NCBI GenBank assembly: GCA_030533445.1
Contig: CM060064.1
Location: forward strand, 5,534,379 to 5,598,378
Source: Cyprinodon diabolis
Lineage: Eukaryota; Chordata; Actinopteri; Cyprinodontiformes; Cyprinodontidae
Direction of reading: 5' to 3'
DNA length: 64,000 nt
Shown here: positions 11,601-22,420 of the stretch, in pieces
Position numbering within the stretch: position 1 is the first letter of the stretch
Layout of the letters: every line of letters starts with the position of its first letter
Notes under the pieces: generated by a model
Seen by the model: only the letters and a program-made list of their open reading frames with translations
Told to the model about the DNA's origin: nothing
The model's database searches: none
Made by a program: the position numbers and the translations under genes

Positions 11601-13495
11601 GGGATGGTGGGGGATGGATAGTGGAGGGATGGAGGGATGGATGGTGGAGGGATGGATGGTGGAGGGATGGATGTGGGAGATGGATGGTGGAGGGATAGAG
11701 GGATGGATGGTGGAGGGATGGATGTGGGAGATGGATGGTGGAGGGATAGAGGGATGGATGGTGGGAGATGGATGGTGCAGGGATGGATGGTGGAGGAATG
11801 TCGGGATGGATTGTGCAGGGATGGATGGTGGAGGGATGGAGGGATGGATGGTGGAGGGCTGAATGGTTGAGGGATAGATGGTACAGGGATAGATGTAGGA
11901 GGGATGGATGGTGGGGGATGGATGGTGAAGGGATGGATGGTGGGAGATGGATGGTGGAGTGATGGATGGTGGGAGATGGATGGTGGAGTGATGGATGGTG
12001 CAGGGATGGATGGTGGAGGAATGGAGGGATGGATTGTGCAGGGATGGATGGTGGAGGGATGGATGTGGGAGATGGATGGTGGAGGGATAGAGGGATGGAT
12101 GGTGGAGGGATGGATGTGGGAGATGGATGGTGGAGGGATAGAGGGATGGATGGTGGGAGATGGATGGTGCAGGGATGGATGGTGGAGGAATGTCGGGATG
12201 GATTGTGCAGGGATGGATGGTGGAGGGATGGAGGGATGGATGGTGGAGGGCTGAATGGTTGAGGGATAGATGGTACAGGGATAGATGTAGGAGGGATGGA
12301 TGGTGGGGGATGGATGGTGAAGGGATGGATGGTGGGAGATGGATGGTGGAGTGATGGATGGTGGGAGATGGATGGTGGAGTGATGGATGGTGCAGGGATG
12401 GATGGTGGAGGAATGTCGGGATGGATTGTGCAGGGATGGATGGTGGAGTGATGGATGGTGCAGGGATGGATGGTGGAGGAATGGAGGGATGGATTTTGCA
12501 GGGATGGATGGTGGAGGGATGGATGGTGGGGGGTGGATGGTGAAGGGATGGATGGTGGGAGATGGATGGTGGAGTGATGGATGGTGCAGGGATGGATGGT
12601 GGAGGAATGGAGGGATGGATTGTGCAGGGATGGATGGTGGAGGGATGGATGGTGGGGGATGGATGATGAAGGGATGGATGGTGGAGTGATGGATGGTGGG
12701 GGATGGATGGTGAAGGGATGGATGGTGGGAGATGGATGGTGGTGTGATGGATGGTGGAGGAATGGAGGGATGGATTGTGCAGGGATGGATGGTGGAGTGA
12801 TGGATGGTGCAGGGATGGATGGTGGAGGAATGGATGGTGGGGGATGGATGGTGGAGTGATGGATGGTGGAGGGATGGATGGTGGAGGAATGGATGGTGGG
12901 AGATGGATGGTGGTGTGATGGATGGTGCAGGGATGGATGGTGGAGGAATGGAGGGATGGATTGTGCAGGGATGGATGGTGGAGGAATGGATGGTGGGGGA
13001 TGGATGGTGGAGTGATGGATGGTGGAGGAATGGATGGTGGAGGAATGGATGGTGGAGTGATGGATGGTGGGGGATGGATGGTGCAGGGATGGATGGTGGA
13101 GGAATGGATGGTGGAGGAATGGATGGTGGAGTGATGGATGGTGCAGGGATGGATGGTGAAGGGATGGATGGTGGGAGATGGATGGTGGAGTGATGGATGG
13201 TGCAGGGATGGATGGTGGAGGAATGGAGGGATGGATTGTGCAGGGATGGATGGTGGAGTGATGGATGGTGCAGGGATGGATGGTGGAGGAATGGAGGGAT
13301 GGATTGTGCAGGGATGGATGGTGGAGGGATGGATGGTGGGGGATGGATGGTGAAGGGATGGATGGTGGGAGATGGATGGTGGAGTGATGGATTGTGCAGG
13401 GATGGATGGTGGAGGAATGGAGGAATGGATTGTGCAGGGATGGATGGTGGAGGGATCGATGGTGGGGGGATGGATGGTGCAGGGATGGATGGTGG
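8677..13495. repeat. 4.8-kb minisatellite, GGATGGATGGTGGA-type units
   Basis: Hundreds of short variants of GGAGGGATGGATGGTGGA, TGGGGG and TGGTGCAGGGATGG are joined in an irregular tandem array. The plus strand is almost pure G, A and T, with very few C. Higher-order structure is visible: about 11654-11975 recurs 392 bases downstream almost unchanged, with shorter-period duplications near 8995/9168 and 9340/9784. Unit variants change along the array, with TGCAGG and GAGTGATGG variants concentrated toward the right end. The minus strand reads open for over 1600 codons in two frames (runs of [11 protein letters not shown]) because the unit lacks minus-strand stops. That is a composition effect, not a gene. 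Confidence 0.95.
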
Positions 13496-14190
13496 GGCCA
13501 GCCTTCTTCATGTCTGCTAAGAGAGCTTAGCTGTCTGGGATTTGGCCCTAAGTGCAAAGAGTGAACCCGGACAGCCCAGCAATGCAGTGGTTATCTTTTT
13601 CGTCCATCAGCAGAACAACAGCAGTTTGTCTTTCAGAGGCAACTGAATGACTTTAAAAAATCTTGCCATTAGCTATTTGTGATGCGACTCACGTGCAAAG
13701 TGTGCGATGCTGAGCTTGTTAGACGTCAGGTGCAGCAGCCCTTCAGGGAGCAAAGCTCAGGCTGGGAAGCTAAATACAGCTCAGCTGTTCTACTGTACAT
13801 CCCGCTGCCGGCTGTATGCTGTGATTTAGCGACATCTGCTGGTTACTTAAGGTACAACAGCAAAACGCAAACTTACCAGGGAAGCGTTTGTTGTTGTTTT
13901 TAGTTTACTTTTTAGGTAAAAGAATAAAGCAAACTTCTCACTTTATTACTGACTAATCATTTTGACAATCCTAAATGATCCAAACAGCATATTTTTTTCA
14001 TAAAGTCTTATATTTAGTTGTAATTATTTTGTATCTTCATACTATTAGGAACTACTTTATTGCACTATGGTTTTATATATTTATTTTAACCTTTTATTTA
14101 TTTCACATGTAATAAATCAATATACAATCAATGTTCAACACATATTATAAGAAAACACACTAGGAGATGCTATTACTGTCCTGATATGCA
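13496..14190. other. Intergenic; nothing recognised
   Basis: Ordinary AT-rich sequence between the minisatellite and the next transposon. No protein-like frame was identified. Confidence 0.4.
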
Positions 14191-16135
14191 TGGGTGATTC
14201 TTTAACTACGGGCTTTTTTTATGTCCTTTGATCAGATTTAAGGAAAAAAATTTAAAAAGGGACATTTCAAACCTTTATAGTTATCTTTACAATGAAACTG
14301 TTTTAGGACATTTGTTGTAGAGGTCTGTGATAACTTTTTCACCTTTTTTCAGCCTCATTTATATGTAAATATTACCATTTTGTGCTTGTCCCACACCCAG
14401 ATTTTTGATCTACAATTATAAAAATGAATAGTAAAAAAACATTTTTTCTAATGTTTAAAAATATCATGAATAAAATATCAGTAAAATAATCAAACTATAA
14501 TTGGAGTATTTAATGTCATACAACAGTTTATGTGATTTTCTAAACCAATTGTAGTTGTCCCACACTATTTTTGTAATTTCCACCACAACACTGTGATATC
14601 CCTTTAAAAAGTTTGTATGAAAGATTGTTTGGTTAGTTGCTATGGAGATGAACAAGTCTGACATGTTGGAAATTTTGACTTCATCCATCAACTTTTGAAG
14701 TAAAGCCAAGATAAGTATTGCTTGAAATGAAAATATTTTTATTGTATGTAATTTCCAAACATGTCGTAACATCAACTCAGTTTGGAAATTAATTGTTATT
14801 TTAACACACATAGATGTATTTTGTAAGCATGAAATGCTAGATACCCTTTCTTAGCTAGTATGTGATGCTAGCATAGATTTTCCAGCCAGTTTCTGTCAGA
14901 TTGTAATTTCCACCACAGTAATTACTATCCAAACGCATAGCATTCTTTGGTGGAAATTAAAATGGTGTGGTAATAAAATTACATTAACGTGCGTAGGCGT
15001 AATTCATAGATACACATACAAGGCCCTTGTTCTCACGTTTTATTTATCTCATTTTATTATTACAACATTGTGGTATGATTATAAAATAACACTTTTTTAG
15101 ACAACTTTTGACGTTTCTAACTAGAATTTACATGCTAAGCATTTTGCAGTGGTGCCCCCCCCCCCCTCTCTCACCCTTAGTACCACATATGCACAACTGC
15201 AATTAATTTATCATTATTTCATAATGTATTTATTTATAATTATTATTTATTATTATGCTCCATAAGGGGGAGTGGTGGCCTAGTGGTTAGGGCATAGGGC
15301 TTTGAATCCTGAGATTGTAACTCACAAACTTACAATCCTGAGATTGTAAATTCAATCCCCCACTCCCACAGACTGCCACTCTGGGTCCCTGAGCAAGACC
15401 TTTAACCCCACACTGCTCCCCGGGTGCCGCACGATGGCACTGCTTCCCAAGGGGATGGGTTAAATGTAGAGAATTAATTTCGTTGCTCTGTACTTGTGAC
15501 ATGGTAATGACAATAAAATTTAATTATTATTATAATTTTTTTTTTATAAAGTTTTTTAAAAGAAAGGTTTGTTGTCTTTATGGTCCAGTCATTGTAATTT
15601 CCACAACACCATTTGTTTTTAAATAAATTGTTGCAAAATTCAAATCACTCAATAAAACCTTCTTCATAACTTAAGAGATAATGTTCCACTTTAATTAAAA
15701 ACACAAGTATTTAAACCTTAAAATGTATCTTGCGATTCCAATGCTATATCTCAGGTTATGGTGGACATAAGATTTGCGTCTTGTCATCATCACAATTAAT
15801 TGACCTAATCCAGGAATAAATGTGTTTAACAATAAAGGCATAAACAGTTCAAACTATATATGAAATTGTTCTTCCAGTGAAAAAACATTATGTGTATCAT
15901 AGTATTTTAGAATAAATGACAAATATTTATATGTGATGGAAATTACATTTGTGCCAGCCGAGTTGGGAAATCTGTTAAAAAATACCAATTTGTCTTAAAT
16001 AATCAGTGTGTTTTCTCATAAATCTTCAAACTGGACTAGTTATGCTAACATTACATTGTGAGAATTTATAGTTTATTATACTTTTTCTCTTCAAGTTTGC
16101 AAGGCCAATAGTGCCCGTAGTTAAAGAATCACCCA
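14191..16135. mobile_element. Non-autonomous DNA transposon with 23-bp perfect terminal inverted repeats
   Basis: 14191-14213 (TGGGTGATTCTTTAACTACG plus 3 bases) is the exact reverse complement of 16113-16135. The 1.9-kb interior is AT-rich and lacks a transposase-like frame; a minus-strand frame at 14464-14811 is not recognisable. A tRNA-derived SINE sits inside. No convincing target-site duplication was found, so the superfamily is left open. Confidence 0.6.
15266..15535 (+). mobile_element. tRNA-derived SINE with conserved central domain
   Basis: An A-box-like motif (TGGCCTAGTGG, 15276-15286) and a degenerate B box near 15347-15360 form the head. A body containing CTGAGCAAGACCTTTAACCC follows, a central segment common in fish SINEs. 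The 3' end runs into AATAAAATTTAATTATTATT. The head is stretched by an internal direct duplication of AATCCTGAGATTGTAA (two copies, about 28 bases apart), which pushes the boxes apart and probably kills the promoter. Confidence 0.7.
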
Positions 16136-16189
16136 CACATCTAACATAAACTACACTGCAGTAAAGGTATTGCGGAGGATTTTTGCTAA

Positions 16190-17096
16190 TTTTTTTTAAA
16201 GACCCGCCCTCTCCAATTTAAAAAATATGCACATGCACAACCCTGTGCCCGCTCTTTAGAGGGAACTCCTATTAAACGTGTGAGAGAGCGTGCACAAGCC
16301 CATTTCTCCTCGTGTACACTCTGCATAAAAGTTGCTGTTCTCATGGCTCATACAAGCTTACTGTTAGGTTTATTCAATGATGATTATAAAGTTAATGTGT
16401 GTGCATATAAAACATTGAGGAAATGAGATGCTTCACTCTGTCTTGTGATTCAGTCAGAGGAGCATTCTGTCCTATGACCTGATCGATTGTCTTGTCAGAA
16501 AAATACTCTGTTTTGTAACCCACCCCATGTGTTATGATCTGCTAATAAAAAGGCTCTGCAGGGGGGGGTCGGTCAGAGAGAGAGAATTGGAGAGTTGGGT
16601 TGTGGCTCTCTCCCCTTCTGCAGGCGCTGCTGAAAATCTCTATCCTGTGTGGACTCAGTTCCTCTTTTACGAACTTCATTTTTGAACCTAACACTTACTG
16701 CGCACGAATGTCCTCTGTAATCCCTAAATCCCTCAATAGTTATATTAGATATTAGAGCGGGGACTATGTAATGGACTTTATAACGAACTCAGTAAACTCA
16801 CCGTGCAGACAGATGATCACTGCTTTTTGCTCCCCTTTGGTCACGTAACTCCTCGTCCACTACGCGGTGCCTGCACCATCCTTGTTATTAATCACCTCAG
16901 TCGGGTAGTGACAGCGGGTCGCTGTGAGGGCAAATCCAATAATGCTTTGTGAGGAGAGCTCTCCGCGCAAAGCATTCTGGGATATATCTGCCTCTTCTGA
17001 GGCATTTCTTCTCATACACTTCGTAGACACTTTTTGTATCGTGACCCTCTGCCATTTTCAAAGAACCGCAGTGATAAAGGTGAGCTTCAATAAGTG
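16190..17096 (-). repeat. Dispersed repeat, interrupted copy
   Basis: The flanks 16190-16356 and about 16699-17096 together match the reverse complement of 58842-59335, including the GGAGAGCTCTCC / AAAGCATT patch. The copy is split by a solo LTR. No terminal repeat or transposase was recognised. In the intact copy a short frame starting MAEGHKRRRVYEVYEKK can be read, but its function is unknown. Confidence 0.7.
16362..16693 (+). mobile_element. Solo LTR, 332 bp, with 5-bp target duplication
   Basis: Begins TGTTAGGTT and ends AACCTAACA, so it has the TG...CA ends and short inverted termini of an LTR. It is flanked on both sides by CTTAC (16357-16361 and 16694-16698). An AATAAA lies in its second half, followed by a G-run and a pyrimidine-rich segment as in an R-U5 region. 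No internal retroelement sequence is attached, so it is a recombination relic. A 5-bp duplication fits Ty3/Gypsy or some endogenous retroviruses; the family was not identified. Confidence 0.8.
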
Positions 17097-17632
17097 TCTG
17101 AAACCCTAGCTCATAACAGATATACGTCTGGAAGTGTTCATGCTCAGAAAAAGATAGCTAACAGGACGAGCGCGTAGGATGGCCTTATGTAGACATATCA
17201 CCAGAATGATTGACAATTAGGAGGACCACTTACTTAGATGATTCACCTGGAAATAGAAGATTGTCCTCTATACTTATAAAATCAAAGCTATGATCGTCCA
17301 TCTAGCAAGGTGGTTTTAATTTATAGTTAACATTTTTATTCATTTTAATTAACATTGTGTGTTATTGCTATTATATATTATTGCTGTTCTTACTTGATGA
17401 AAGGTTATGGCTACTTTGTAAACCATGAGTAACTTCACTGAAGGAAAAGGCTTGATATTCTGGTTATTGCTTTTGGTACCTTGAAGTATATTGCTCTGTG
17501 CTAAAATATACACATTACATTCTAAAGATATCTGTTTTATCAATTTAATGTTAAAGGTAGCAATGTATTCCCGAAGGTTTGTCTGTTCCCAAATGTATTA
17601 TTATGCTGTATTTCTACTCAATTTCATTGTTG

Positions 17633-17635
<3 letters not shown>
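17097..17635. other. Intergenic; nothing recognised
   Basis: AT-rich with only short frames. Confidence 0.4.

Positions 17636-17681
<46 letters not shown>
17636..17681. repeat. (CA)n(TA)n compound microsatellite
   Basis: About 14 CA units run directly into about 9 TA units, followed by a few GATTA-like pentamers. It lies just beyond the 3' end of the minus-strand L2. Confidence 0.95.
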
Positions 17682-17776
17682 GGATAGATTAGATTAGATT
17701 ACATGAGCTTTATTGATCTCACAGCGGAGAAATTAACTCGTCACATAATGGCATAGCAATAAAAAAAATAATATAT

Positions 17777-19890
17777 ATTCAATTCAATTCAGTTTATTTA
17801 TATAGCGCCAAATTCACAACACATGTCATCTCAAGGCACTTTACAGTTCAACCAGATCATACAGTCAAATTGATACAAAGTTTTCTATCTAAGGAAAACC
17901 AGTTGATTGCATTGACTCATTGACTCAAATACAATCCCTCACACTAAGCATGCTTGTAGCGACAGTGGAGAGGAAAAACTCCCTTTTAACAGGAAGAAAC
18001 CTCCAGCAGAACCAGGCTCAGTGTGAGCGGCCATCTGCCGCGGCCGACTGGGGTTCAAGGAGACAGAAGCAGAGATACAAAAAGCAGCTGTAAAAGGCGG
18101 CCCCGTCCAGGAAACACACAGCCAGGCAGACGAGCTCCAAGGCAGCTCCCATGCCAGAGGATGAAGAGAGCACATCCACCCAGCCACGGCCAGAGAAACA
18201 GGACCACACTGGAAGACAGGCCGATCTCCAACATCTACAAACAAGGGTGTTGATGGAAGCAGCACAGCTGATGTTTCTTTCCTGGATGACGTCACAGCCA
18301 AACAGGAATAGACGAGGCAAAGCTACTCTGAGGAAAAGCAGAGAGAGCAGAAGGTTAGAGATTGAACAAACAGATTCTGCAGAATAGGAGAACAGAGAGA
18401 GAATGAAGCAGAATGATGAAATGGGGGTCCCTATGTCCTCCAAAAGTCTAAGCCTATAGCAGCATAACTATAAGCTTTATCAAAAAGGAAAGTTTTAAGC
18501 CTAGTCTTAAAAGTAGACAGAGTGTCTGCCTCACGGACTAAAACTGGTAGTTGGTTCCACAGGAGAGGAGCCTGATAACTAAAAGATCTGCCTCCCATTC
18601 TACGCTCTCAAACCTGCAGATTGAGAGCGAAGTGCTCTGTTAGGAACATAAGGAACAATCAGATCTGTGATATAAGATGGAGCTTGGCCATTTAAGGCTT
18701 TATATGTGAGAAGGAGGATTTTAAATTCTATTCTTGATTTAACAGGAAGCCAATGAAGAGAAGCCAGGATAGGAGAGATATGATCTCTCTTTTTAACTTT
18801 CATCAGAACTCTGGCTGCAGCATTTTGGATCAGCTGAAGGCTTTTAACTACAGTTTGTGGACTTCCTGATAGTAAAGAATTACAATAGTCCAGCCTTGAA
18901 GTAACAAATGCATGGACTAGTTTCTCAGCATCACCCCTGGACAGGAGATTTCTAATTTTTGCAATGTTCCTCAGATAAAAGAAGGAAATTCTAGAAACCT
19001 ATTTGATCTGGGATTTAAATGACAGGTCCTGATCAAAAATAACACCAAGATTTTTTACTTTATTACCTGAAATCAGTTTAATCCCATCCAAATGAAGTGA
19101 CTGGCTAATCAGCTTCTTTTTCAGAGACTCTGGTCCAAAGACTATAACTTCTGTTTTGTCTGCATTCAGAAGCAGAAAGTTAAGAGTCATCCAGGTTTTT
19201 ATGTCTTCAAGACATGCCTGTAACCTATGTAATGGGTTAGCTTCATCTGGATTTATAGACAGATATAGCTGGGTATCATCAGCATAACAGTGGAAATTAA
19301 TCCCATGCTGTCTAATAACTCTACCAATTGGGAGCATGTATAAAGTAAAGAGAATTGGTCCTAGCACTGATCCCTGTGGTACTCCACAGGTAACCTTTGA
19401 GCGTGTTGAAGATCTATCATTAACATAAACAAACTGAATTTGATCAGATAGATAAGATTTAAACCAGTCTAGTGCTGTTCCTTTAATTCCAACAAAATAT
19501 TCAAGTCTTTCTAAAAGAATATTATGGTCAACTGTATCAAATGCAGCACTAAGATCCAACAGGACGAGCACAGATACAAGTCCATTATCTGAGGCCATGA
19601 GAATATCATTAGTGACTTTCACCAGAGCTGTTTCAGTGCTATGATGAGCTCTAAAGCCAGACTGAAACTCTTCAAAAAGTTTATTATGGTGTAAGTGTTC
19701 GCAAACTTATTGGCAACTACTTTCTCAAGAATTTTGGATAAGAAAGGAAGATTGGATATAGGTCTATAATTAACCAAGTCATCTGGGTCAAGAGACGGTT
19801 TCTTAAGCAGAGGTTTAATTACAGCAACCCTAAAAGCTTTAGGTACATATCCCTGTGACAGAGATAGATTAATCACATTACAAAAGTAAC
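17777..19890 (-). mobile_element. 5'-truncated L2 LINE
   Basis: The 3' end (ATTCAATTC pentamers and the conserved tail ending at the TATATAGCGCC motif) is at 17777. The coding part spans about 18600-19885. It encodes the second half of an L2 reverse transcriptase, with [31 protein letters not shown] and YADDTQLYL all present. A frameshift or stop near 19620 breaks the frame. The 5' end stops abruptly near 19885-19905, the usual truncation of LINE insertion. It is highly similar to the plus-strand L2 at 25.8-27.8 kb, so both are from the same recent subfamily. Confidence 0.9.
18999..19890 (-). pseudogene. L2 reverse transcriptase fragment
   Basis: Partial ORF2 of the truncated LINE, read from the RT thumb-side sequence through the catalytic palm (YADD). 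It lacks the endonuclease domain and the first RT blocks, and the reading shifts frame near 19620. It cannot support its own mobilisation. Confidence 0.85.
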
Positions 19891-19909
19891 AGAAAAAAAA
19901 TCTGCATCC

Positions 19910-20454
19910 ATGACTAACCACAGTGGAGAAGCCAAGAGAAGATCTGACTCTTACCACTCTGAGGAATCCGACAAAACCACAGACAGTCCTCCAGCAGATA
20001 TAGATGTGATGGAGAACTGTAAGGGACAAATTCTTCCCCCTAAAAAAAGAAAGCGGACTTCATATCTCACTTCCTGCACTGAATAGCTCCATGCAGATCC
20101 ATCATTTGGGGGAAAAAGAGCGAAAGTGGGACTGATAAAAAATGGAAACCTGCACCTACCAATTAGAGTTGGGAAGTCAGCAATCTCTGTGCTGAACACA
20201 TGTGCATTTGATGCTTTCTGTCAATGCTTATGTTGTGGTTTCTGTGACAGCACAGGATTTCAGAATGTTTTCAGGAATGACGGTGACAACCCCATCTTGC
20301 AGCTGGTGAAAGCCATCATTACTGAGGGTGTGACCCAAAGGATATATTCGGAGAGGGCAGAGCTACTTTGTACAATGTTTGAAAAAGTCCAGTTGAAAGA
20401 TACTCACAGCTACAGCGTTGGAGAAATAGCATGAATTGACACTGACCTTGCAAA
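19910..20454 (+). pseudogene. Ubiquitin-specific-protease-like frame, Cys-box half
   Basis: One frame starts at an ATG (19910) with a charged lead (HSGEAKRRSDSYHSEESDK, then PPKKRKR, a nuclear-localisation-like run). It meets an in-frame TAG at 20084-20086 and continues to a TGA at 20432-20434. The second part contains ISVLNTCAFDAFCQCL, matching the N-T-C-x-x-[DN]-[AS]-x-x-Q-x-L Cys box of C19 ubiquitin proteases (nucleophile Cys at 20201-20203). The LTR retrotransposon is inserted right after it, and the same strand resumes at 33947 with a His box. C19-like frames are known as passengers in some transposons; that this one is a passenger of the adjacent integrase element is inference. It could instead be a decayed host gene. 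Confidence 0.45.
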
Positions 20455-20784
20455 TGTAGTAGGTTAAAAAAACGCTATATTATAAGTTTTTATGAAAACA
20501 GACACCCCCTCTATTTTTTTGTATTGCAATACTAATGTGTACTCTATATAGTAAAGGTCCCTGTGTACATCCACACCAGCAGAGGGTGCATTTGCGCTAC
20601 TGTTGGCATAGAGGGCTCTCACGCAGGCGCAGCTCAGAAGTAAATGAGCTATGGTCTGTTAACTTGTCTCCCTCGTCTGTCCACAGACCTACAGCCAGAG
20701 ACTTTGTTTTAGGCAACACAGCCTACGCTATCTGTGTGCCACTTGCTACCGCCCAGCTTACCCCTAGGGCTGGCGCCGATAACA
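20455..20784 (+). repeat. 5' LTR
   Basis: 330 bp, from TGTAGTAGG to GATAACA. It contains a TATA-like TCTATATAG near 20541. It pairs with 33613-33946; differences include one A in the opening A-run, several single bases, and a divergent block near 20685-20700. Confidence 0.9.
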
Positions 20785-20786
20785 AT

Positions 20787-20804
20787 TGGGGGCTCGTCCG
20801 GGAT
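20787..20804 (+). promoter_or_regulatory. Primer-binding site, tRNA-Pro type
   Basis: TGGGGGCTCGTCCGGGAT starts two bases after the 5' LTR. It is the 18-base site complementary to the 3' end of tRNA-Pro, best known from gammaretroviruses. It would prime minus-strand DNA synthesis. Confidence 0.9.
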
Positions 20805-20926
20805 TGTTTTGGAGTAAAGCTACTGCCTGGTGAGAAGTGCAAGTTCAGCGTTTGAGGTGTCCGGAACTTCAGGGAAGGCTACATCTACATGTGTCATCCA
20901 GAGAGTATCTACCATTATTGAACGTC

Positions 20927-21415
20927 ATGGCCACTAATGCACCAGGGCGGGAGCTGATCGTCAAGATCCAGAGACAGCTTTCTAGTTTGAGTACAAGTCA
21001 GCTACAAGCAATTGTCCTTTCTATTGATGATGGCACTGCCGAGGCCAACATTGAAGAGCTAAGTGACATTGACCTGTATGAGTTGATCGTTGACTACTTG
21101 AGAAGCGACAAGTTGAAGTCTATGGAGGATGAAGGCATGTCCCATCTACTCCTCCTAGATTACCTAATCAGCGATCTACTGAAGTCTACAGATGCTGAAA
21201 CAACTAGAGTTGAGGAGTCAGCGTATGTCCGGGAGGTTGACCCAACTGCTATCCCACTCCCCTCCACTCCAGAACCTGACGTTTCCCCCACACGCTCCGT
21301 CACACCCCCCAGAGACATTTTCCCCCCTTCACCACCCCAGCCGAAAGACCTTCCCCATCACCCATTACCTCCCTCATCCCCTGGAGAAGACATAGACACT
21401 AGAGACACATTTTAG
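20927..21415 (+). pseudogene. gag, N-terminal part (LTR retrotransposon)
   Basis: Frame starting MATNAPGRELIVKIQ after the leader. An earlier in-frame ATG at 20837 exists but lies nearer the primer site. It has acidic helical N-terminal residues followed by a proline-rich tail. The frame ends at 21415 at the junction with the nested L2; the rest of gag resumes at about 27817. It would be the structural particle protein. No conserved domain can be named from this half. Confidence 0.6.
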
Positions 21416-21640
21416 ATGTGTCTCTATTAGAGTGTGGACTTCCTGTTTGGGAGTGTGGACTTCCTGTTTGGACCTGTTCACTTCCTGTTTGGATTAACTG
21501 AGTGTGCAGCTGTTGCAGCTGTCCAGAGGAACTCCATCTGAAGTTAAGTTTTCTCTGTGATATCTCTGTATCTAAGTAACTCTAACTGACTACTTTAAAA
21601 CATAGCACCTTCTGCTGCACTTTTCTACTGAGCACTTGTC

Positions 21641-22274
21641 AGGCCCCGTCCACATGAAGTCAAAATGAACACGAAACGCTAATATTTTCCAGAACGTTTG
21701 TCGTAAAGATGGAGACGTAAAATAAATGTGATCGTCCACACAAATGCATGAAAACGCTGCAAAATGTATGCCAGGCCTGTAAGTGGCGCTGTGGTGCCAA
21801 AGCAAAAATAGGCGACGAAATGTTGGGCATGCGCACTAATATTTATACATGGTTGCCCTGCGGGTCCATTTTCATGGTTCAGTCAAATTCAGGTGCTGAA
21901 CTAGGTCGTCGATATTGCTCTGTTCTTCCTGGAGATATTCCAGAAGAATAAGATTCTGTTGTAAGCCCGGCAGCAGGGTGAGTAGCATGAGCAGCAACCA
22001 TTCAACACAGTACAGCGCCATTGTTGTTGTGATACTGTGTCGCGCATGCGTGTTTAGAGGCGATGCTATGACGCATGCGTGTAGGAAAAAAATGCGGTTA
22101 GAGCTTAAAGATAGAAACGCGAAAACGACGTTTCAAAATCTTAACACTCTGAATGCTTAATAAAAAAAAGATCGTTTACAGACCCCGAAATGCCGGCTTC
22201 GTATGGATGAGAGGCTGGTTTGGTGAAAAATGTGTGTGTTTAGGCCAGGGTTTGGCTTCGTGTGGACGGGGCCT
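21641..22274. mobile_element. MITE-like element with 19-bp terminal inverted repeats
   Basis: AGGCCCCGTCCACATGAAG at 21641-21659 pairs with 22256-22274 with one mismatch. The 634-bp interior has no transposase and contains further GTCCACAC and GAAAACG(C) motifs. It lies in the L2 5' UTR. No clear target duplication was seen; superfamily not assigned. Confidence 0.65.
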
Positions 22275-22420
22275 CAGTTTCACACGGTTTTATTTCTGAT
22301 AGCAAGGAGTAGCTAGCCTAGGCTAGCGCTAGCTTAGCATTGCTATGGCTTCTCTCTCCCTCCCTTGACTCTTTTCCAACTCTTCCTTCTTCCTCTCCTC
22401 TCTCCTGCTCTCTGTGTCAG

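Noticed and set aside
8677..13495. CRISPR-like array
   Set aside because: Units are contiguous variants with no unique spacers of constant length, and the genome is eukaryotic.
8751..13520. Many plus-strand Gly/Met/Asp/Trp-rich frames
   Set aside because: Translations of the same minisatellite in several frames.
8488..13557. Minus-strand open frames of 1689 and 1646 codons rich in His/Pro/Ser
   Set aside because: They run through the minisatellite and exist only because the repeat unit lacks stops on that strand. Two different frames are open at once, and the sequence has no domain or promoter.
20126..20434. A standalone 102-codon gene
   Set aside because: The reading extends upstream in the same frame past one stop, and the context shows it is half of a split protease-like frame.
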